Shown here piece by piece: positions 1 through 10,479 of a stretch of DNA of 64,000 nt. How positions within the stretch are numbered: the stretch's first letter is position 1; every line of letters begins with the position of its first letter. The notes below the pieces were generated by a model, which saw nothing but the letters and a program-made list of their open reading frames with translations, did no database searches and was not told the DNA's origin. The stretch spans positions 155,606,406 through 155,670,405 of the forward strand of contig CM076846.1 of NCBI GenBank assembly GCA_039519185.1, in the 5' to 3' direction. The DNA comes from Astragalus membranaceus. Taxonomy: Eukaryota > Streptophyta > Magnoliopsida > Fabales > Fabaceae. The position numbers were made by a program, and so were the translations under genes.

Positions 1-2
1 AA

Positions 3-440
3 ACTTTCGCACTTCACATTAGTAAACGCTCTGAAACTTCTATGTTGAAAAACCAAGAAGCTGAACTTCATCAAGAGAAAATTAATGCCTTCAAAGTTTC
101 TCAAACCCCCATTGATGAATTGGAAGTTCAAATAACGAAGGATGAGCAAGAACTTGCCAACTGGAATTCAAAAATTCACCATTATGATGAAGAGATAAGA
201 ATTCTCCAAACAAAACTGGCAAATGCTAAATACCAAAAAGGTTTGGTGCAACAAAGGATGGAAACCCCTAAGTCGAATATTGAAAAGGCAGCTACAAAGG
301 CTCTTAAACATTTTGAAGATGCTCAAAAACATCAAGCCACTATTGCTCAACTGGATAAAGAGTTAAGCTTTCTGGATTCTTCCATTGCTGTGGGCACCAA
401 AATTCTCTACAGGCTCAAGCATTCTCTTCAAAGCCTTTGA
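3..440 (+). CDS. C-terminal part of an antisense coiled-coil ORF in the Tat element
   Basis: The frame is open from base 3, upstream of the first ATG at 42, so this is the tail of a longer protein entering from outside. About 145 residues are visible. They are rich in K, E, Q and L with heptad-like spacing (for example IRILQTKLANAKYQKGLVQQ), which predicts a long coiled coil; I see no membrane segment. It runs opposite to the retrotransposon and ends 85 bases from the pol stop (tail to tail). Antisense extra ORFs between pol and the 3' LTR are known in Tat-lineage elements, often with a plant mobile domain (PMD) followed by such a tail. The PMD part would lie outside the window. A comparable ORF sits at the same place in element 2 (23657-29163). 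Function is unknown. Confidence 0.7.
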   Translation, partial: TFALHISKRSETSMLKNQEAELHQEKINAFKVSQTPIDELEVQITKDEQELANWNSKIHHYDEEIRILQTKLANAKYQKGLVQQRMETPKSNIEKAATKALKHFEDAQKHQATIAQLDKELSFLDSSIAVGTKILYRLKHSLQSL

Positions 441-525
441 TAACTTGTAATAGTGTAGGATTTCTTTTAATGGCTATGTAATTATTTTGATCGAATACAT
501 TACCATTTTGAACCAATTTATGATT

Positions 526-3500
526 TTACCCTTGCTCGATTCTAACTTCGTTTAACGTTGGCTTATATTGTTTTAAATACTTGCCATTTATTTTGAAGAT
601 TCTATTTTCGTCACCCAATTCTTCGACTTCGTATGCCCCATTAGAAAAACATTGCAATATGCGAAGTGGACCTTCCCAACTGGGTGACCATTTACCCAAA
701 ACTCTATCTTTTTTATCCATAGGTAACAATACTTTCCAAACTAAATCACCTGAATTAAAGGTTTTTAACTTAACCTTTTTGTTATAAGCTCTAGCTACTC
801 TTTCCTTCTGTCGAATAAGCATTTCCAAAGCTAATAGCCTTTCTTCGTCTAAATCAACTAACTCATCAAGCATCATATTCCAATAATGATCAAAAGGAAT
901 TTCATACTGTCTTTGAATTCTTGTTGATTGTAAACAGATTTCGACAGGTAATACTGCATCGTGTCCAAAGGTTAACCTGTATGGAGTAGCATTGATAGAT
1001 TCTTTGGGTGAATTTCTACAAGCCCATAAAACTTGATCCAAAGTATTATACCAATTTCTGGGTTTTTTTCCAACATGCTTTTTAATCAAGTTGATAATGA
1101 TCTTATTGGCAGCTTCTACTTGACCATTGGCTTGTGCATAATATGGTGTCGAAGTTAATAACTTAAAACCAATTTCAGAAGCAAATTCCACCATTTTTCG
1201 ACCAGTGAAAATAGAACCTTGATCTGTAGTTATGGTTTCTGGAATTCCATACCTATAAATAATATGATTTTGGATAAACCGTATTACTGCTTCTTGGTCA
1301 ACATTGGTTAAAGGTACTGCCTCAACCCATTTGGTAAAATAATCAATTCCTACTAATATATACCTATGACCTTTTGATGATGTTGGTTTTATTTCTCCAA
1401 TTATATCCAGAGCCCATCCTCTGAATGGCCAAGGTTTCACTATGGCATGCAATTCATTTGCAGGCACATGTTGTATTCCAGCATGTTTTTGACACTCTTG
1501 GCATCCTTTGGCGAACTCTATACAATCTTTCAAAATTGATGGCCAATATATTCCTTGTCGAAATAATAGCCATTTCATTTTATGGCCTACTTGGTGCGAA
1601 CCACAAGCTCCACTGTGTGTTTCAGAAACTGCTAAATATGCCTCATTTTCATTAAGACATTTCAATAATATCCCTTCAGGAGTTTTCTTAAACAATTCAT
1701 TTCCAATTATCACATAGCTTAAAGCTCTGTACTTTACCTTTTTATTGGTATTTCCTGTGGGATTTTGCAAGTATTCTACAATAGGCTTTCGCCAATCATC
1801 ATTGGCCATATTGTCAATAGCAAAAACTTCTGCTAAAACAACTTCATCAACAATGTGATTATGTTCAAAACATTCCTCATCTGTATTTGTTGCCCCCCCA
1901 GTTTTTGGTGTTGACAATAATGAGGAAGAAATATCATCAGACACGAGTTTCTCTTTTATTTCGATTAATTCTTCAAGGCTTTGTTTTGAAACTCTATAAC
2001 CTGATGCAATTTGGGCCAAATCATTCGCCACTTGATTATCAACTCGTGGTAAATGTTCTAAATGAACAGAGTCAAATCTTTTTAACAAGGAATTGGCCAT
2101 AATAAAGTATTTAATAAGGTGTTCTTTAATACATTTATATTCTTTGGTCATTTGTTTGATAACCAATTCTGAATCACCTTTTATTTCAATACATCTTGCC
2201 CCCAGCTCAAGTAAAATTTCAAGGCCTATAATTAAAGCCTCATACTCAGCTTCATTATTTGAGCAATGATTTCGAATTTTACACTTGTATTTCGTTGGAA
2301 TGTTATTTGGTGAAATAATTAAAACACCAATCCCAACTCCTTTTTTATGACTTGAACCATCAAAATACAACCTCCAAGGATATGTGTCTACGAAATGTAA
2401 TGTTTCTTCGACAACAGAGTGGTCCACTATAAAATCAGCAACCACTTGTCCTTTAATTGATTTTAAAGGTTGATAAGTTAAGTCATATTCAGACAAAGCT
2501 AAAGCCCACTTACCAATTCGACTATGCATTATTGGTTTCGACAGCATATGCTTAATAATATCAGAATGCGAATACACACAAACATTAGCTGGCTTTATAT
2601 ATTGCTTTAACTTTGTACAAGAAAAATACAAGCAAAGGCACAATTTTTCTATAGAACTGTACCTAGTTTCAGCATCTATTAAGATTCTACTAAGGTAATA
2701 TATGGCTCGTTCAACACCATTATCATCCTCTTGAGCTAACATGCTACCTATTGTTTTTTCAGATGCTGCTATATACAATTTGAGCACTTTGTTTCTAATA
2801 ATAGGCATTAGAATTGGTGGTTTCATCAAATAAGACTTAATTTCTTCAAAGGCTGCTTGATGAACTGATTCCCATTTGAAAACTTCTTCTTTCTTCAGTC
2901 TCAATAATGGCGAAAATGCTTGAGTTTTGCCACTTAGATTTGATATGAATCTCCGTAGGAAATTGATTTTTCCCAACAATGACTGAAGTTCTTTTTTGGT
3001 TGAAGGAGCCTTCGTTTCAATTATAGCTTTAGTCTTATTCTGATTAATTTCAATGCCTTTTTTGTGCACCACAAAACCTAAGAAATCTCCTGCACGCACA
3101 CAGAAGGCACATTTTAATGGATTCATTTTCAATCCATATTTCCTCATTCTTTCAAAAGATTGTCGAAGATGGTCTAAATGGCCATTTTCTGAGGAAGATT
3201 TAACTACCACATCATCTATATATATTTGCATAAAGTTTTCAATAAAATCATGAAACATACAATTCATTGCCCTCTGATATGTAGCACCAGCATTTTTTAA
3301 ACCAAATGGCATTACTACCCATTCATAAATACCTAATGCCCCTGGACAACGAAATGCAGTTTTCGATATATCTTCTTCAGCAATGAAGATTTGATTATAC
3401 CCAGAATAACCATCAAGCATGCTGAGGTATTCAAATCCTGCTGCTGAATCTATTAACATTTCTGCCACAGGCATTGCGTATTCATCTTTGGGAGTTGCAT

Positions 3501-4170
3501 TATTCAAGTCTCTAAAATCTATGCAAACTCTAAGAGTGCCATTTTTCTTAATTACAGGAACTATATTAGCTAACCATTCGACATACCTGGCAGTTCTGAT
3601 GAATTTGTTCTTGAACAACCTTTCGATCTCCTCCTTAATTTTAGTTAATATTTGAGGAGCAAACCTTCTTGGCATCTGCTTCACGGGCTTCTTCTCTGGT
3701 CGAATTGGCAATTGTAATTCCACAATGTCTCGACTCAATCCAGGCATTTCGTCATAGTCCCACGCAAAGCAATCTTTGAACTCCCTCAGTAATGTTACAA
3801 TTTGGGTTTTCAGTGCAACATCCAGGTATGCACTAACAAAAGTTGGCCTCTTCTTTAAGCCATCTCCCAAATCTACTTCCTCCAAAGGATCTTGAGCTTG
3901 CATTCGCTTTGTTGAATCTTTAGGATCTTTTTCAAAACCTAATGGCTCATTATCATAAATGCAATCAAGTTTTTCATTCATAATAATGCCATTTTCGTCT
4001 ACAGGACCTTTGGCTTCGACAGCCATTGTTTGATGAATTAATTCGGCTTCCATAGCCGCTTTTAACTTATTTTCGGCCATATAAGCCGTAATCTTGTTCC
4101 ATGCATTAGGAACTGACATAGGAAACATTTTAAGAATCAGAATACCACCCTTCAGGTTGGGCAGTAGCAT
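526..4170 (-). CDS. pol: pol polyprotein: reverse transcriptase, RNase H, second RNase H, integrase
   Basis: The 1214-residue frame is uninterrupted. In order: an N-terminal linker; reverse transcriptase with RVCIDFRDLN, LDGYSGYNQI, MPFGLKNAGATYQRAM and the catalytic YIDDVVVKS; a first RNase H-like domain with a degenerate start (LYIAASEKTIG); a second, archaeal-type RNase H with acidic residues in YFDGSS, NNEAEYEAL and GDSELVIKQ; then integrase with an HHCC zinc region, a D-D-E core (ALDIIGE, TTDQGSIF, GQVEAANK) and a C-terminal GKWSPSWEGP segment. The dual RNase H is the mark of the Tat lineage. The first ATG (4170) lies inside the end of the gag-protease frame, overlapping it by 41 bases in another phase, so expression may need frameshifting or reinitiation. 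No chromodomain is seen. Confidence 0.93.
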   Translation of the reverse strand: MLLPNLKGGILILKMFPMSVPNAWNKITAYMAENKLKAAMEAELIHQTMAVEAKGPVDENGIIMNEKLDCIYDNEPLGFEKDPKDSTKRMQAQDPLEEVDLGDGLKKRPTFVSAYLDVALKTQIVTLLREFKDCFAWDYDEMPGLSRDIVELQLPIRPEKKPVKQMPRRFAPQILTKIKEEIERLFKNKFIRTARYVEWLANIVPVIKKNGTLRVCIDFRDLNNATPKDEYAMPVAEMLIDSAAGFEYLSMLDGYSGYNQIFIAEEDISKTAFRCPGALGIYEWVVMPFGLKNAGATYQRAMNCMFHDFIENFMQIYIDDVVVKSSSENGHLDHLRQSFERMRKYGLKMNPLKCAFCVRAGDFLGFVVHKKGIEINQNKTKAIIETKAPSTKKELQSLLGKINFLRRFISNLSGKTQAFSPLLRLKKEEVFKWESVHQAAFEEIKSYLMKPPILMPIIRNKVLKLYIAASEKTIGSMLAQEDDNGVERAIYYLSRILIDAETRYSSIEKLCLCLYFSCTKLKQYIKPANVCVYSHSDIIKHMLSKPIMHSRIGKWALALSEYDLTYQPLKSIKGQVVADFIVDHSVVEETLHFVDTYPWRLYFDGSSHKKGVGIGVLIISPNNIPTKYKCKIRNHCSNNEAEYEALIIGLEILLELGARCIEIKGDSELVIKQMTKEYKCIKEHLIKYFIMANSLLKRFDSVHLEHLPRVDNQVANDLAQIASGYRVSKQSLEELIEIKEKLVSDDISSSLLSTPKTGGATNTDEECFEHNHIVDEVVLAEVFAIDNMANDDWRKPIVEYLQNPTGNTNKKVKYRALSYVIIGNELFKKTPEGILLKCLNENEAYLAVSETHSGACGSHQVGHKMKWLLFRQGIYWPSILKDCIEFAKGCQECQKHAGIQHVPANELHAIVKPWPFRGWALDIIGEIKPTSSKGHRYILVGIDYFTKWVEAVPLTNVDQEAVIRFIQNHIIYRYGIPETITTDQGSIFTGRKMVEFASEIGFKLLTSTPYYAQANGQVEAANKIIINLIKKHVGKKPRNWYNTLDQVLWACRNSPKESINATPYRLTFGHDAVLPVEICLQSTRIQRQYEIPFDHYWNMMLDELVDLDEERLLALEMLIRQKERVARAYNKKVKLKTFNSGDLVWKVLLPMDKKDRVLGKWSPSWEGPLRILQCFSNGAYEVEELGDENRIFKINGKYLKQYKPTLNEVRIEQG

Positions 4171-7100
4171 CTCCTATTATTTGCCTTTCCCAAACAAAAC
4201 CATAGTTTGGATGCAAATTAACTGAAGCAAATACATTATCAGCAGGAATGTATGCCTCATTAGAAGATGAACATGGCGCAATGTTCGCCAATTTTTTCTC
4301 AAAATTTTCCTTGGTGATGTGATTTACATCAGCACGAAAATAACTTTGGTCTGCTTCAATGTATTCGACAAGACCATCTTCTTTCCACATCACTAGTCTC
4401 TGATGTACTGTTGAGGGCACAGCGCCGACTCCATGTATCCACTCTCTCCCAAGCAACATATTGAAGTTTGCTTTGGAAGCAATTACTAAGAACAGAGTGG
4501 TCCTCTTGATAGTTCCAACAATCAATTCCACTTCGATGGCTCCAAGAGAGTAGCCAGTTTTGCCTTCGTAATTACTTAAGACAATATTGTGTGGCTTGAG
4601 GTCGGTGATGGATATGCCTATCTTCTTCATAAGCACTTCAGGCATAAGATTTACAGCAGCACCTCCATCAACTAACACTTTGTTGATGCCAATGCCATTA
4701 ACTTTAGCTTGAATATATAAAGGCTTCAGGTGATTCTGCATACTCGTATCTGGCCTCTCGAAAGTAGCCACCTGCTCTTCGACACAGCCATCATTCATCA
4801 CATAGTAACACATAGGTTTGTGACAAGCCATATCTTCAGTAAAATCTTCCTCACTATTAGGCACAGTTATGACATCATATTCCAATGGCAATATTGACAC
4901 CACATTACAAACGACATCAAAGTCATCATCAGAATCATCAAAACCAGAACCTATGTCTTCATCAAAGTCAGACTGAGCTTCTTTCCCTTTAGATGTTGAA
5001 GATGGGGGACAGATTCTTTCGAGTGCAGGCCTTCTAGGTTTTTCCATCAAAACATCCTTACTTTTTGCTTTATTTACCCCACTTGTAGGCTTAGCAACAT
5101 CAACACAGGTACTTGTTTCAACCTTAGAAGCCACCTTCTTATCACTCGCCTGGACTTTGATTCCAAAGTGACTAGGAACCTTGTTCACGTCTAAAGAAGC
5201 TTTTTTCTTCTGGTTTCTCTGAAAACGACGCCATTGGGTTTTAGTCATGGGATTCTTACCTTTATAATTATTCCAATAATTATACTTGCTGGAATCACCT
5301 TGATGGACAACTTGAGCGTGTGCATTGTTGTGAACCCATTTTCCAACAGGGGAATTTATTTGTGGAACGAAGGATTTACCAAACAATCTTATGGATCCTT
5401 TCTTTCCTGGCTCTTGGCTTGTCGAAGGCTTAGTCGAAACATTAACCTTGCTAGATGAAGGCTTAGTCGTAACATTAGCCTTATAACCAGGGAGCTCAGT
5501 GTTGCCAAAATCAAAAGATGGCCTATTGTCAAGCCATTTCCTCTTACGTTGTTCCTGATCCTGGTATCCTTCAACAGCTTTGGCTGCTTCTTTGTCGAAA
5601 ACAGCACTGCACCTAGGACATAGCATGACCTCAGAGTTGTTCCACTTACATCTGTTGAGGAAATCTATCAGTTCCTCTTCAGCTTTTGGGAACACAGCAT
5701 GTAGCTTCCCATCATATTCTTTCAAGGTTATCTCTTGTTTCTTCCCTTCAGCATATATAAAACCTTCCAATTTCTTGGTGGAGGATTTAAGCTTTTTTGG
5801 AGGATCTTTCATTTCAGCATCTACCATGTTTATATTCATTTCGAAAGGTTCTGTATACATGGCTTCAGCTTTGGGTAAAGGATCATCTACAACTTGCATT
5901 TGAGTTTTCATCTTTCTATCTTCAAATTTTAATCTCCCTTCTTCGATTGCTTTTTGCACAAGATCCCTGAAAAGCACACAACGGTCAGTGTTATGTCCCA
6001 AAAAATTATGGAACTTACAATAACCCTTTTTCTTTTTCTGGTCAAGAGTTGGCACTTTTAAGCCACTAGGTACCAATATCTGACCATCTTTTACTAACAG
6101 CTCAAATATTTCATCACATTTAGTAACATCAAAAGTATATGTCTTAGGCACAAATCTGTCCTTTTTTGGCTCAACAGGATTTTTCCCATTTGCAGGCCTT
6201 AGTAATTTACAAGTATAAGGAGGACCAGGCTTGAGTTCAGCCACGTCTATCTCCTCTCTTTCGACATCACTAAGTGTGGTGTCGAATTCTTCTTCGACAT
6301 AAGCTACTTTTTCTTTTTTATGAAACCTAGTTGACGTAGACTTTTCTTCTTTAAGCCTTTCCACCTGTCGAACTCTGTCAGCTAATTGGGCCATATCCCT
6401 TAAATGAGATGTGTCCAATTTCTTTCTGATCGAATAATCAAGGCCACCAGCAGCCATTTCGACGAGTTCATGTTCAGGCACTTGTGTGAAACAACGAGCC
6501 TTCAGTAGCCTAAACCTATTCAAATAGTCATCAACAGTTTCAGGTATTTTGCGCTGAACACTGGCCAGTTCTTTGAGACTAATCTTCGATTGGCCCATGT
6601 AAAATTGCGCATGAAATGATTTTTCTAATTGCCCCCATGTGAAAATAGAACCAGGGGGTAATGTAGTAAACCAAGTAAAAGCATTTTTTGTTAAAGAATT
6701 TGGGAAATATTTCATTTTCAAATTCTCATTTTGGGCTATATCCCCAGACTCAGTCAAATAACGAGCAATATGTTCGACAGTAGACTCTTTTGTGTCACCA
6801 CCAAACTTAGTATACTTAGGAACTTTCCAGCCCCTTGGTAACTCAGTTTGTAACACATATTCACACAATGGTGATATAAAATTTGGCCTATGCAAACCTA
6901 TGTTAAGACCATTCTGCGCCATTATAGTTTCTACTAAAGTGGCTATATTATCATGAACGTCAGCATTATTTCGTTGTACTTGTCGAACAACCTCGTCAGC
7001 GTTCTGGTTTCGGTTTACCAAAACTACTTCAGGGATATGATTTGCTAACCCTTGTTGTTCGCCTACAACTGCCTGGGCTTCGACCGTAACCGCTCTTTGA

Positions 7101-7744
7101 GGATTACCAGGCATATTACCCACTACATTGGGAATTTGCCTATTATTAACCGTTGGGGTCCCAAAGAAATCTGCAATTCGACCCATTTGATTAGCTAACA
7201 TTTGGTAACTAGTGTTAGTATTTTGAATCAATGGATTGAAAACTGTACCAATTTGTTGGGTTAACATATTAACCATATCATGATTGCTCTCATCAACTTG
7301 TTGTCGTAAGGCAAACAAAGATTCATTGGTTAATGCAGTAGGATTTCGACCTATTACACTTTCAGAAGAAACATGTATGGGAGACATAGTCGAAATATGT
7401 GGCATTCCAGTAGGCATGCCATATGACCCAGAAGGAAACGCAGGAAAACTTACATTATGAAAATGTGGATTTAAACCGCTTCCTATTGCCATATAAGGAT
7501 TATGAATTCCCATATGTGACGGCAAAGGCATAGGTATAGATGCCATGTTTGACTGCGTTAATCCAACGTTAGTCATTGATACTGAAGGAACAGTTGTTGA
7601 TGATGATGGGGATACTGTTCCCACAACCAACCCTGCATTTACGTTTGCAGAGTCTACTATTGTTCCTTGTTCTTGTGAAACCACAGGATTGGAACTAGAC
7701 GCATTATTAGTATGACGAACCATTTTTCCACTTCTTAAGTGCAT
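4130..7744 (-). CDS. gag: gag-protease polyprotein
   Basis: The 1204-residue frame is uninterrupted. It starts MHLRSGK, 55 bases inside the LTR, which is the usual start for this Tat group. An N-terminal low-complexity Ser/Asn/Pro/Met region is followed by the retrotransposon gag core (AFTWFTTLPPGSIFTWGQLE at roughly residues 350-370) and a zinc-binding-like segment (YCKFHNFLGHNTDRC). A long Lys-rich and acidic linker comes next. Near residues 1020-1035 is an aspartic protease with VLVDGGAAVNLMP; its active site reads D-G-G rather than D-T/S-G, as is common in this lineage. The second protease motif is MLLGREWI. The product should form the intracellular virus-like particle and process the polyproteins. 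The last 41 bases overlap pol. Confidence 0.92.
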   Translation of the reverse strand: MHLRSGKMVRHTNNASSSNPVVSQEQGTIVDSANVNAGLVVGTVSPSSSTTVPSVSMTNVGLTQSNMASIPMPLPSHMGIHNPYMAIGSGLNPHFHNVSFPAFPSGSYGMPTGMPHISTMSPIHVSSESVIGRNPTALTNESLFALRQQVDESNHDMVNMLTQQIGTVFNPLIQNTNTSYQMLANQMGRIADFFGTPTVNNRQIPNVVGNMPGNPQRAVTVEAQAVVGEQQGLANHIPEVVLVNRNQNADEVVRQVQRNNADVHDNIATLVETIMAQNGLNIGLHRPNFISPLCEYVLQTELPRGWKVPKYTKFGGDTKESTVEHIARYLTESGDIAQNENLKMKYFPNSLTKNAFTWFTTLPPGSIFTWGQLEKSFHAQFYMGQSKISLKELASVQRKIPETVDDYLNRFRLLKARCFTQVPEHELVEMAAGGLDYSIRKKLDTSHLRDMAQLADRVRQVERLKEEKSTSTRFHKKEKVAYVEEEFDTTLSDVEREEIDVAELKPGPPYTCKLLRPANGKNPVEPKKDRFVPKTYTFDVTKCDEIFELLVKDGQILVPSGLKVPTLDQKKKKGYCKFHNFLGHNTDRCVLFRDLVQKAIEEGRLKFEDRKMKTQMQVVDDPLPKAEAMYTEPFEMNINMVDAEMKDPPKKLKSSTKKLEGFIYAEGKKQEITLKEYDGKLHAVFPKAEEELIDFLNRCKWNNSEVMLCPRCSAVFDKEAAKAVEGYQDQEQRKRKWLDNRPSFDFGNTELPGYKANVTTKPSSSKVNVSTKPSTSQEPGKKGSIRLFGKSFVPQINSPVGKWVHNNAHAQVVHQGDSSKYNYWNNYKGKNPMTKTQWRRFQRNQKKKASLDVNKVPSHFGIKVQASDKKVASKVETSTCVDVAKPTSGVNKAKSKDVLMEKPRRPALERICPPSSTSKGKEAQSDFDEDIGSGFDDSDDDFDVVCNVVSILPLEYDVITVPNSEEDFTEDMACHKPMCYYVMNDGCVEEQVATFERPDTSMQNHLKPLYIQAKVNGIGINKVLVDGGAAVNLMPEVLMKKIGISITDLKPHNIVLSNYEGKTGYSLGAIEVELIVGTIKRTTLFLVIASKANFNMLLGREWIHGVGAVPSTVHQRLVMWKEDGLVEYIEADQSYFRADVNHITKENFEKKLANIAPCSSSNEAYIPADNVFASVNLHPNYGFVWERQIIGDATAQPEGWYSDS

Positions 7745-7798
7745 GCAAATACAAACACATACAAGAACATAGAAAAATCACGTATTAAAGGCAAACAG

Positions 7799-7816
7799 TC
7801 CCACCGGGCGTGCCAA
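7799..7816 (-). other. Primer binding site of element 1
   Basis: On the minus strand TTGGCACGCCCGGTGGGA directly follows the 5' LTR end. The same site occurs in element 2 (14843) and, with one change, in element B (35193). Confidence 0.8.
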
Positions 7817-7818
7817 TT

Positions 7819-8557
7819 TGTTTGCTGGTGTTTTTAGCAAACAATCACTGGTTTTATTAGAAATGTTTGTGAGATTAAACCAGAAATCTTTGAAGCAATT
7901 GCCTTTAAACACCACAGTTTGTCAACAAATATATTTTAAAAGGGAGACAATTCACCATGAAAGTGGAAATCAAAGTAAAAGAAGTGATAAAATGGAACGC
8001 AGAAATGTAAAATAACTTGTATTGAAAACAATAAATTGCATTGAAATGTAAAGAGAATGGTGTACAAATTCACATACGTTGTACAAGAATTCTTTTGCTC
8101 TGTTTTCGCTATGACTTGGAAGTTAGAGTTTCAGAATTGTGTGTTTGATATAATAATTTGCCACACTTGATTTCTACGTAGAAACCCTTATTTATACAGA
8201 AAATAATGACTGAAATGTAAACTGTTATGGACACGTGGCCACGTCTCATTAACCAATGATGGACTTCGTGCCACGTTCGCCGCCACATATTGCCCATGTT
8301 GAATTAACCGTAGTCTTGAAATTCGACACAACTGTCTGCTAATAACTGCTTGACGAAATCTTGAATACACTGTTCTGTCGAAAACTCTTCTCTGTCGAAA
8401 TGGTGAAAACCTCTTCTGTCGAAAACATGCTGAGATGACATAAATGTTACTTATTCTTTCTGAAGGCATTATGAATGTTCTTTAATGAAAAGTCAAACCC
8501 TATTAAATAACCACTCAAAAGCCTTGTCGAAATTCTAGGCTAACAGGATCCCTAACA
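7819..8557 (-). repeat. 5' LTR of element 1
   Basis: This 739-bp segment starts TGTTAGGGATCC and ends CAGCAAACA on the minus strand, so it has the required TG...CA ends and abuts the primer site. It carries five copies of the element word, three as TCTGTCGAAA in a tight cluster at 8376-8423. The partner LTR is outside the window, so the ends are inferred from motifs and not from a comparison. Confidence 0.8.
8189..8196 (-). promoter_or_regulatory. TATA box of the element 1 LTR
   Basis: On the minus strand TATAAATA lies within the LTR, about 370 bases from its 3' end, where a U3/R promoter is expected. No transcript start can be seen from sequence. Confidence 0.5.
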
Positions 8558-10339
8558 TATTTTTTGCTTGATCTTAGGCTATGCTATTTCTTTGGGTCTA
8601 TCTTTGTTTTTGATTCCGCATTTATCTATTGGGTTGAAATCTATACTTACGTAGAAGTCGACGTACTGACTTCATAGTAATAAGTTAGGTTTTTTGTAAG
8701 TGAAAATGAAGTCAATAGTTCCGTTGCAACATGGGCGATTAACCATGTAACATATATTATATAGAAGGCGCCAAGAATACTTGGGCACGATGGCGAGGCC
8801 CACACATACTTGTTCTGCCATAGGCGCATTACGAATGGGAGGTTCAAAACCCTATAGTGTCTTTTTTTCTAACAAGATTGAATCATTCAATATTAAATCT
8901 CAACCATCGATTACATTCTATACTATATGACACAATCAACTTTAGTGGTACTGATGAGAAACTTAGTTGATCCCTCACTAAATACCACCACTTCTAAATC
9001 AATGATTTTTTTTCACCGATCCATATTTTATTCATTGGCTACATTTATGGTTAAACTTTTGCCATGAGCATGCAGTTATTCACGAACTTGTTTTCCAAGT
9101 CATGATGAATCAGCAATCTACAGGTTGTGTCCTTGACTTGAATGATCAATCTTATCGACAGCGAAATAAGGCAAGTTCAAATCCCTCCTGTCCTGTCTAG
9201 TTACGAAAATCACTTTGTCTTCTCTTCTGATCTTGACTTGCTTAATCTGTTCTACGGAAACAAGGAGCTTCATGTTTTCTCACTTACGTGTGTACTTGAA
9301 GTTGAATGGAAGATATAGTCAAGATCATATAATTTATATTTCAACGTTTGTACAACATTTAAAGATAGAGCATTGTTTTTTTTTTCAAATGCACAAAAAA
9401 GGAAAATTGTGGGGCACTAACCTTTCCAGTTATTAATTGGTTCGCTAAATTAATTTCTATCTTCTGTAAATGGTTGGGAAAGTTACACATGGATAAAAAT
9501 TTCCAAGAAACTTCAATGGATTCCACTGAATGCATGCCTACGACTTTTGGACACTCTTATGGTCCTGCTTTGCTTTTTATGGAACAAATGTTTTTATGGC
9601 TTCAAAAGTGGTGGAGGTATCCCCAATATTCCGCACTAAATTCTCCAATAGTCATTTCAGTCATATGTGACGGTGCCCAAAATCCAAAAGCCAAATTAAA
9701 CACTCCAAACATTTCTTGCATGTAAGATTTTTGTCGGAATTAATGTTTTCTAACTTTAGTGTGAGTTAGTATTTGAGTTATACCAAACTGTACGATTGTC
9801 TCTAATTATCCACACATAAGGGAATCCACCTATTGGGCTATTGCTATATATAGGGTACTGATTTTTTTTTGACTGAATCGTAATGATATTAATTAATAAT
9901 TAGCATATGTAAGGATTTATATATATATTAGTTTCAAATATTTGAACTTTGAATTTTTTACTTCAAACTCTTCTTCTAATGTTTTTAAACTCATTAATCG
10001 AAGTACCTACTTAGATCTCTAATATGCTTTCTAGAAAGAATTACTGTATATACTTTTTTGAGGTAGAAAAAGATTCTATTTGATCAATTTTTAATTAAAT
10101 TGCTGGATAATAAAAACTATTATAGTTTATTGGTCTTAATACCTTCGCTAAATTTTGCCAAAATATTTAGTAGTAGTTAAATATTTATCTTACATTTATT
10201 GAGTAATAAATTATTATAAAATTATTAACAAATAAAACAATATTTTTAATTTTAAAAGATCGTGTTACCTGTTTAGTATGAGGAAAAATAATTATAAAAC
10301 CTAGCTAAATCGATAAACAAAAGGGATTGTTAGTGTTAG
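8558..10339. other. Intergenic DNA without recognisable genes
   Basis: AT-rich sequence. The open frames here are short and resemble nothing I know. Scattered runs of T and phrases such as ttcaaaaccctatagtg near 8844 hint at very old SINE or LINE debris, but I cannot support a call. Confidence 0.5.
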
Positions 10340-10472
10340 TCTCTTTTTTTTCGTAGACGGAGTAACAAGTGCCAACTAAAATCCACACACATAATTGTGA
10401 GTTTTTGGTTTCAAACACGAGACATAATATCCAATCTTACAAATTTGACATTTACCAATTGAGTTAAGCCTT
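10340..10472 (-). mobile_element. tRNA-derived SINE-like element
   Basis: Read on the minus strand it begins GGCTTAACTCAATTGGTAAA, which resembles a polymerase III box A. About 45 bases later GTGTTTGAAACC resembles box B. A body of about 70 bases follows and an A-run (complement of 10343-10351) ends it. The 5' end abuts the A-rich tail of the L1 remnant, a common landing place for SINEs. The family is not identified. Confidence 0.55.
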
Positions 10473-10479
10473 ATAATTT

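Larger units (their letters stand above)
622..8531. repeat. Dispersed word TTCGAC/GTCGAA throughout element 1
   Basis: I count 34 exact TTCGAC or GTCGAA hexamers between 622 and 8531, plus one at 272 in the antisense ORF. Five lie in the 739-bp LTR (8322, 8377, 8394, 8418, 8526). The rest are spread over gag, protease and pol (for example 2407, 2517, 2537, 4364, 4778, 5421, 5433, 6260, 6281, 6293, 6773, 7345). With about 36 percent GC and both strands considered, roughly three would be expected. In the coding regions the word falls in different phases (V-E, F-D, V-R-Q, S-T, G-R), which argues against a protein-level cause. Confidence 0.75.
1..8557 (-). mobile_element. Ty3/gypsy retrotransposon, Tat lineage (element 1), partial
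   Basis: Read on the minus strand the order is 5' LTR (7819-8557), primer binding site, gag-protease ORF, pol ORF, then an antisense ORF running off the window. The 3' LTR lies outside. The Tat assignment rests on two RNase H-like regions in pol, the absence of a chromodomain, a gag beginning MHLRSGK and a primer site of the type TTGGCACGCCCGGTGGGA. Both main reading frames are open with no stop, so this copy may be recent and autonomous. The five bases outside the 5' LTR (8558-8562, tattt) should be one half of the target duplication. The element is densely marked with the word TTCGAC/GTCGAA (see findings). Confidence 0.9.
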
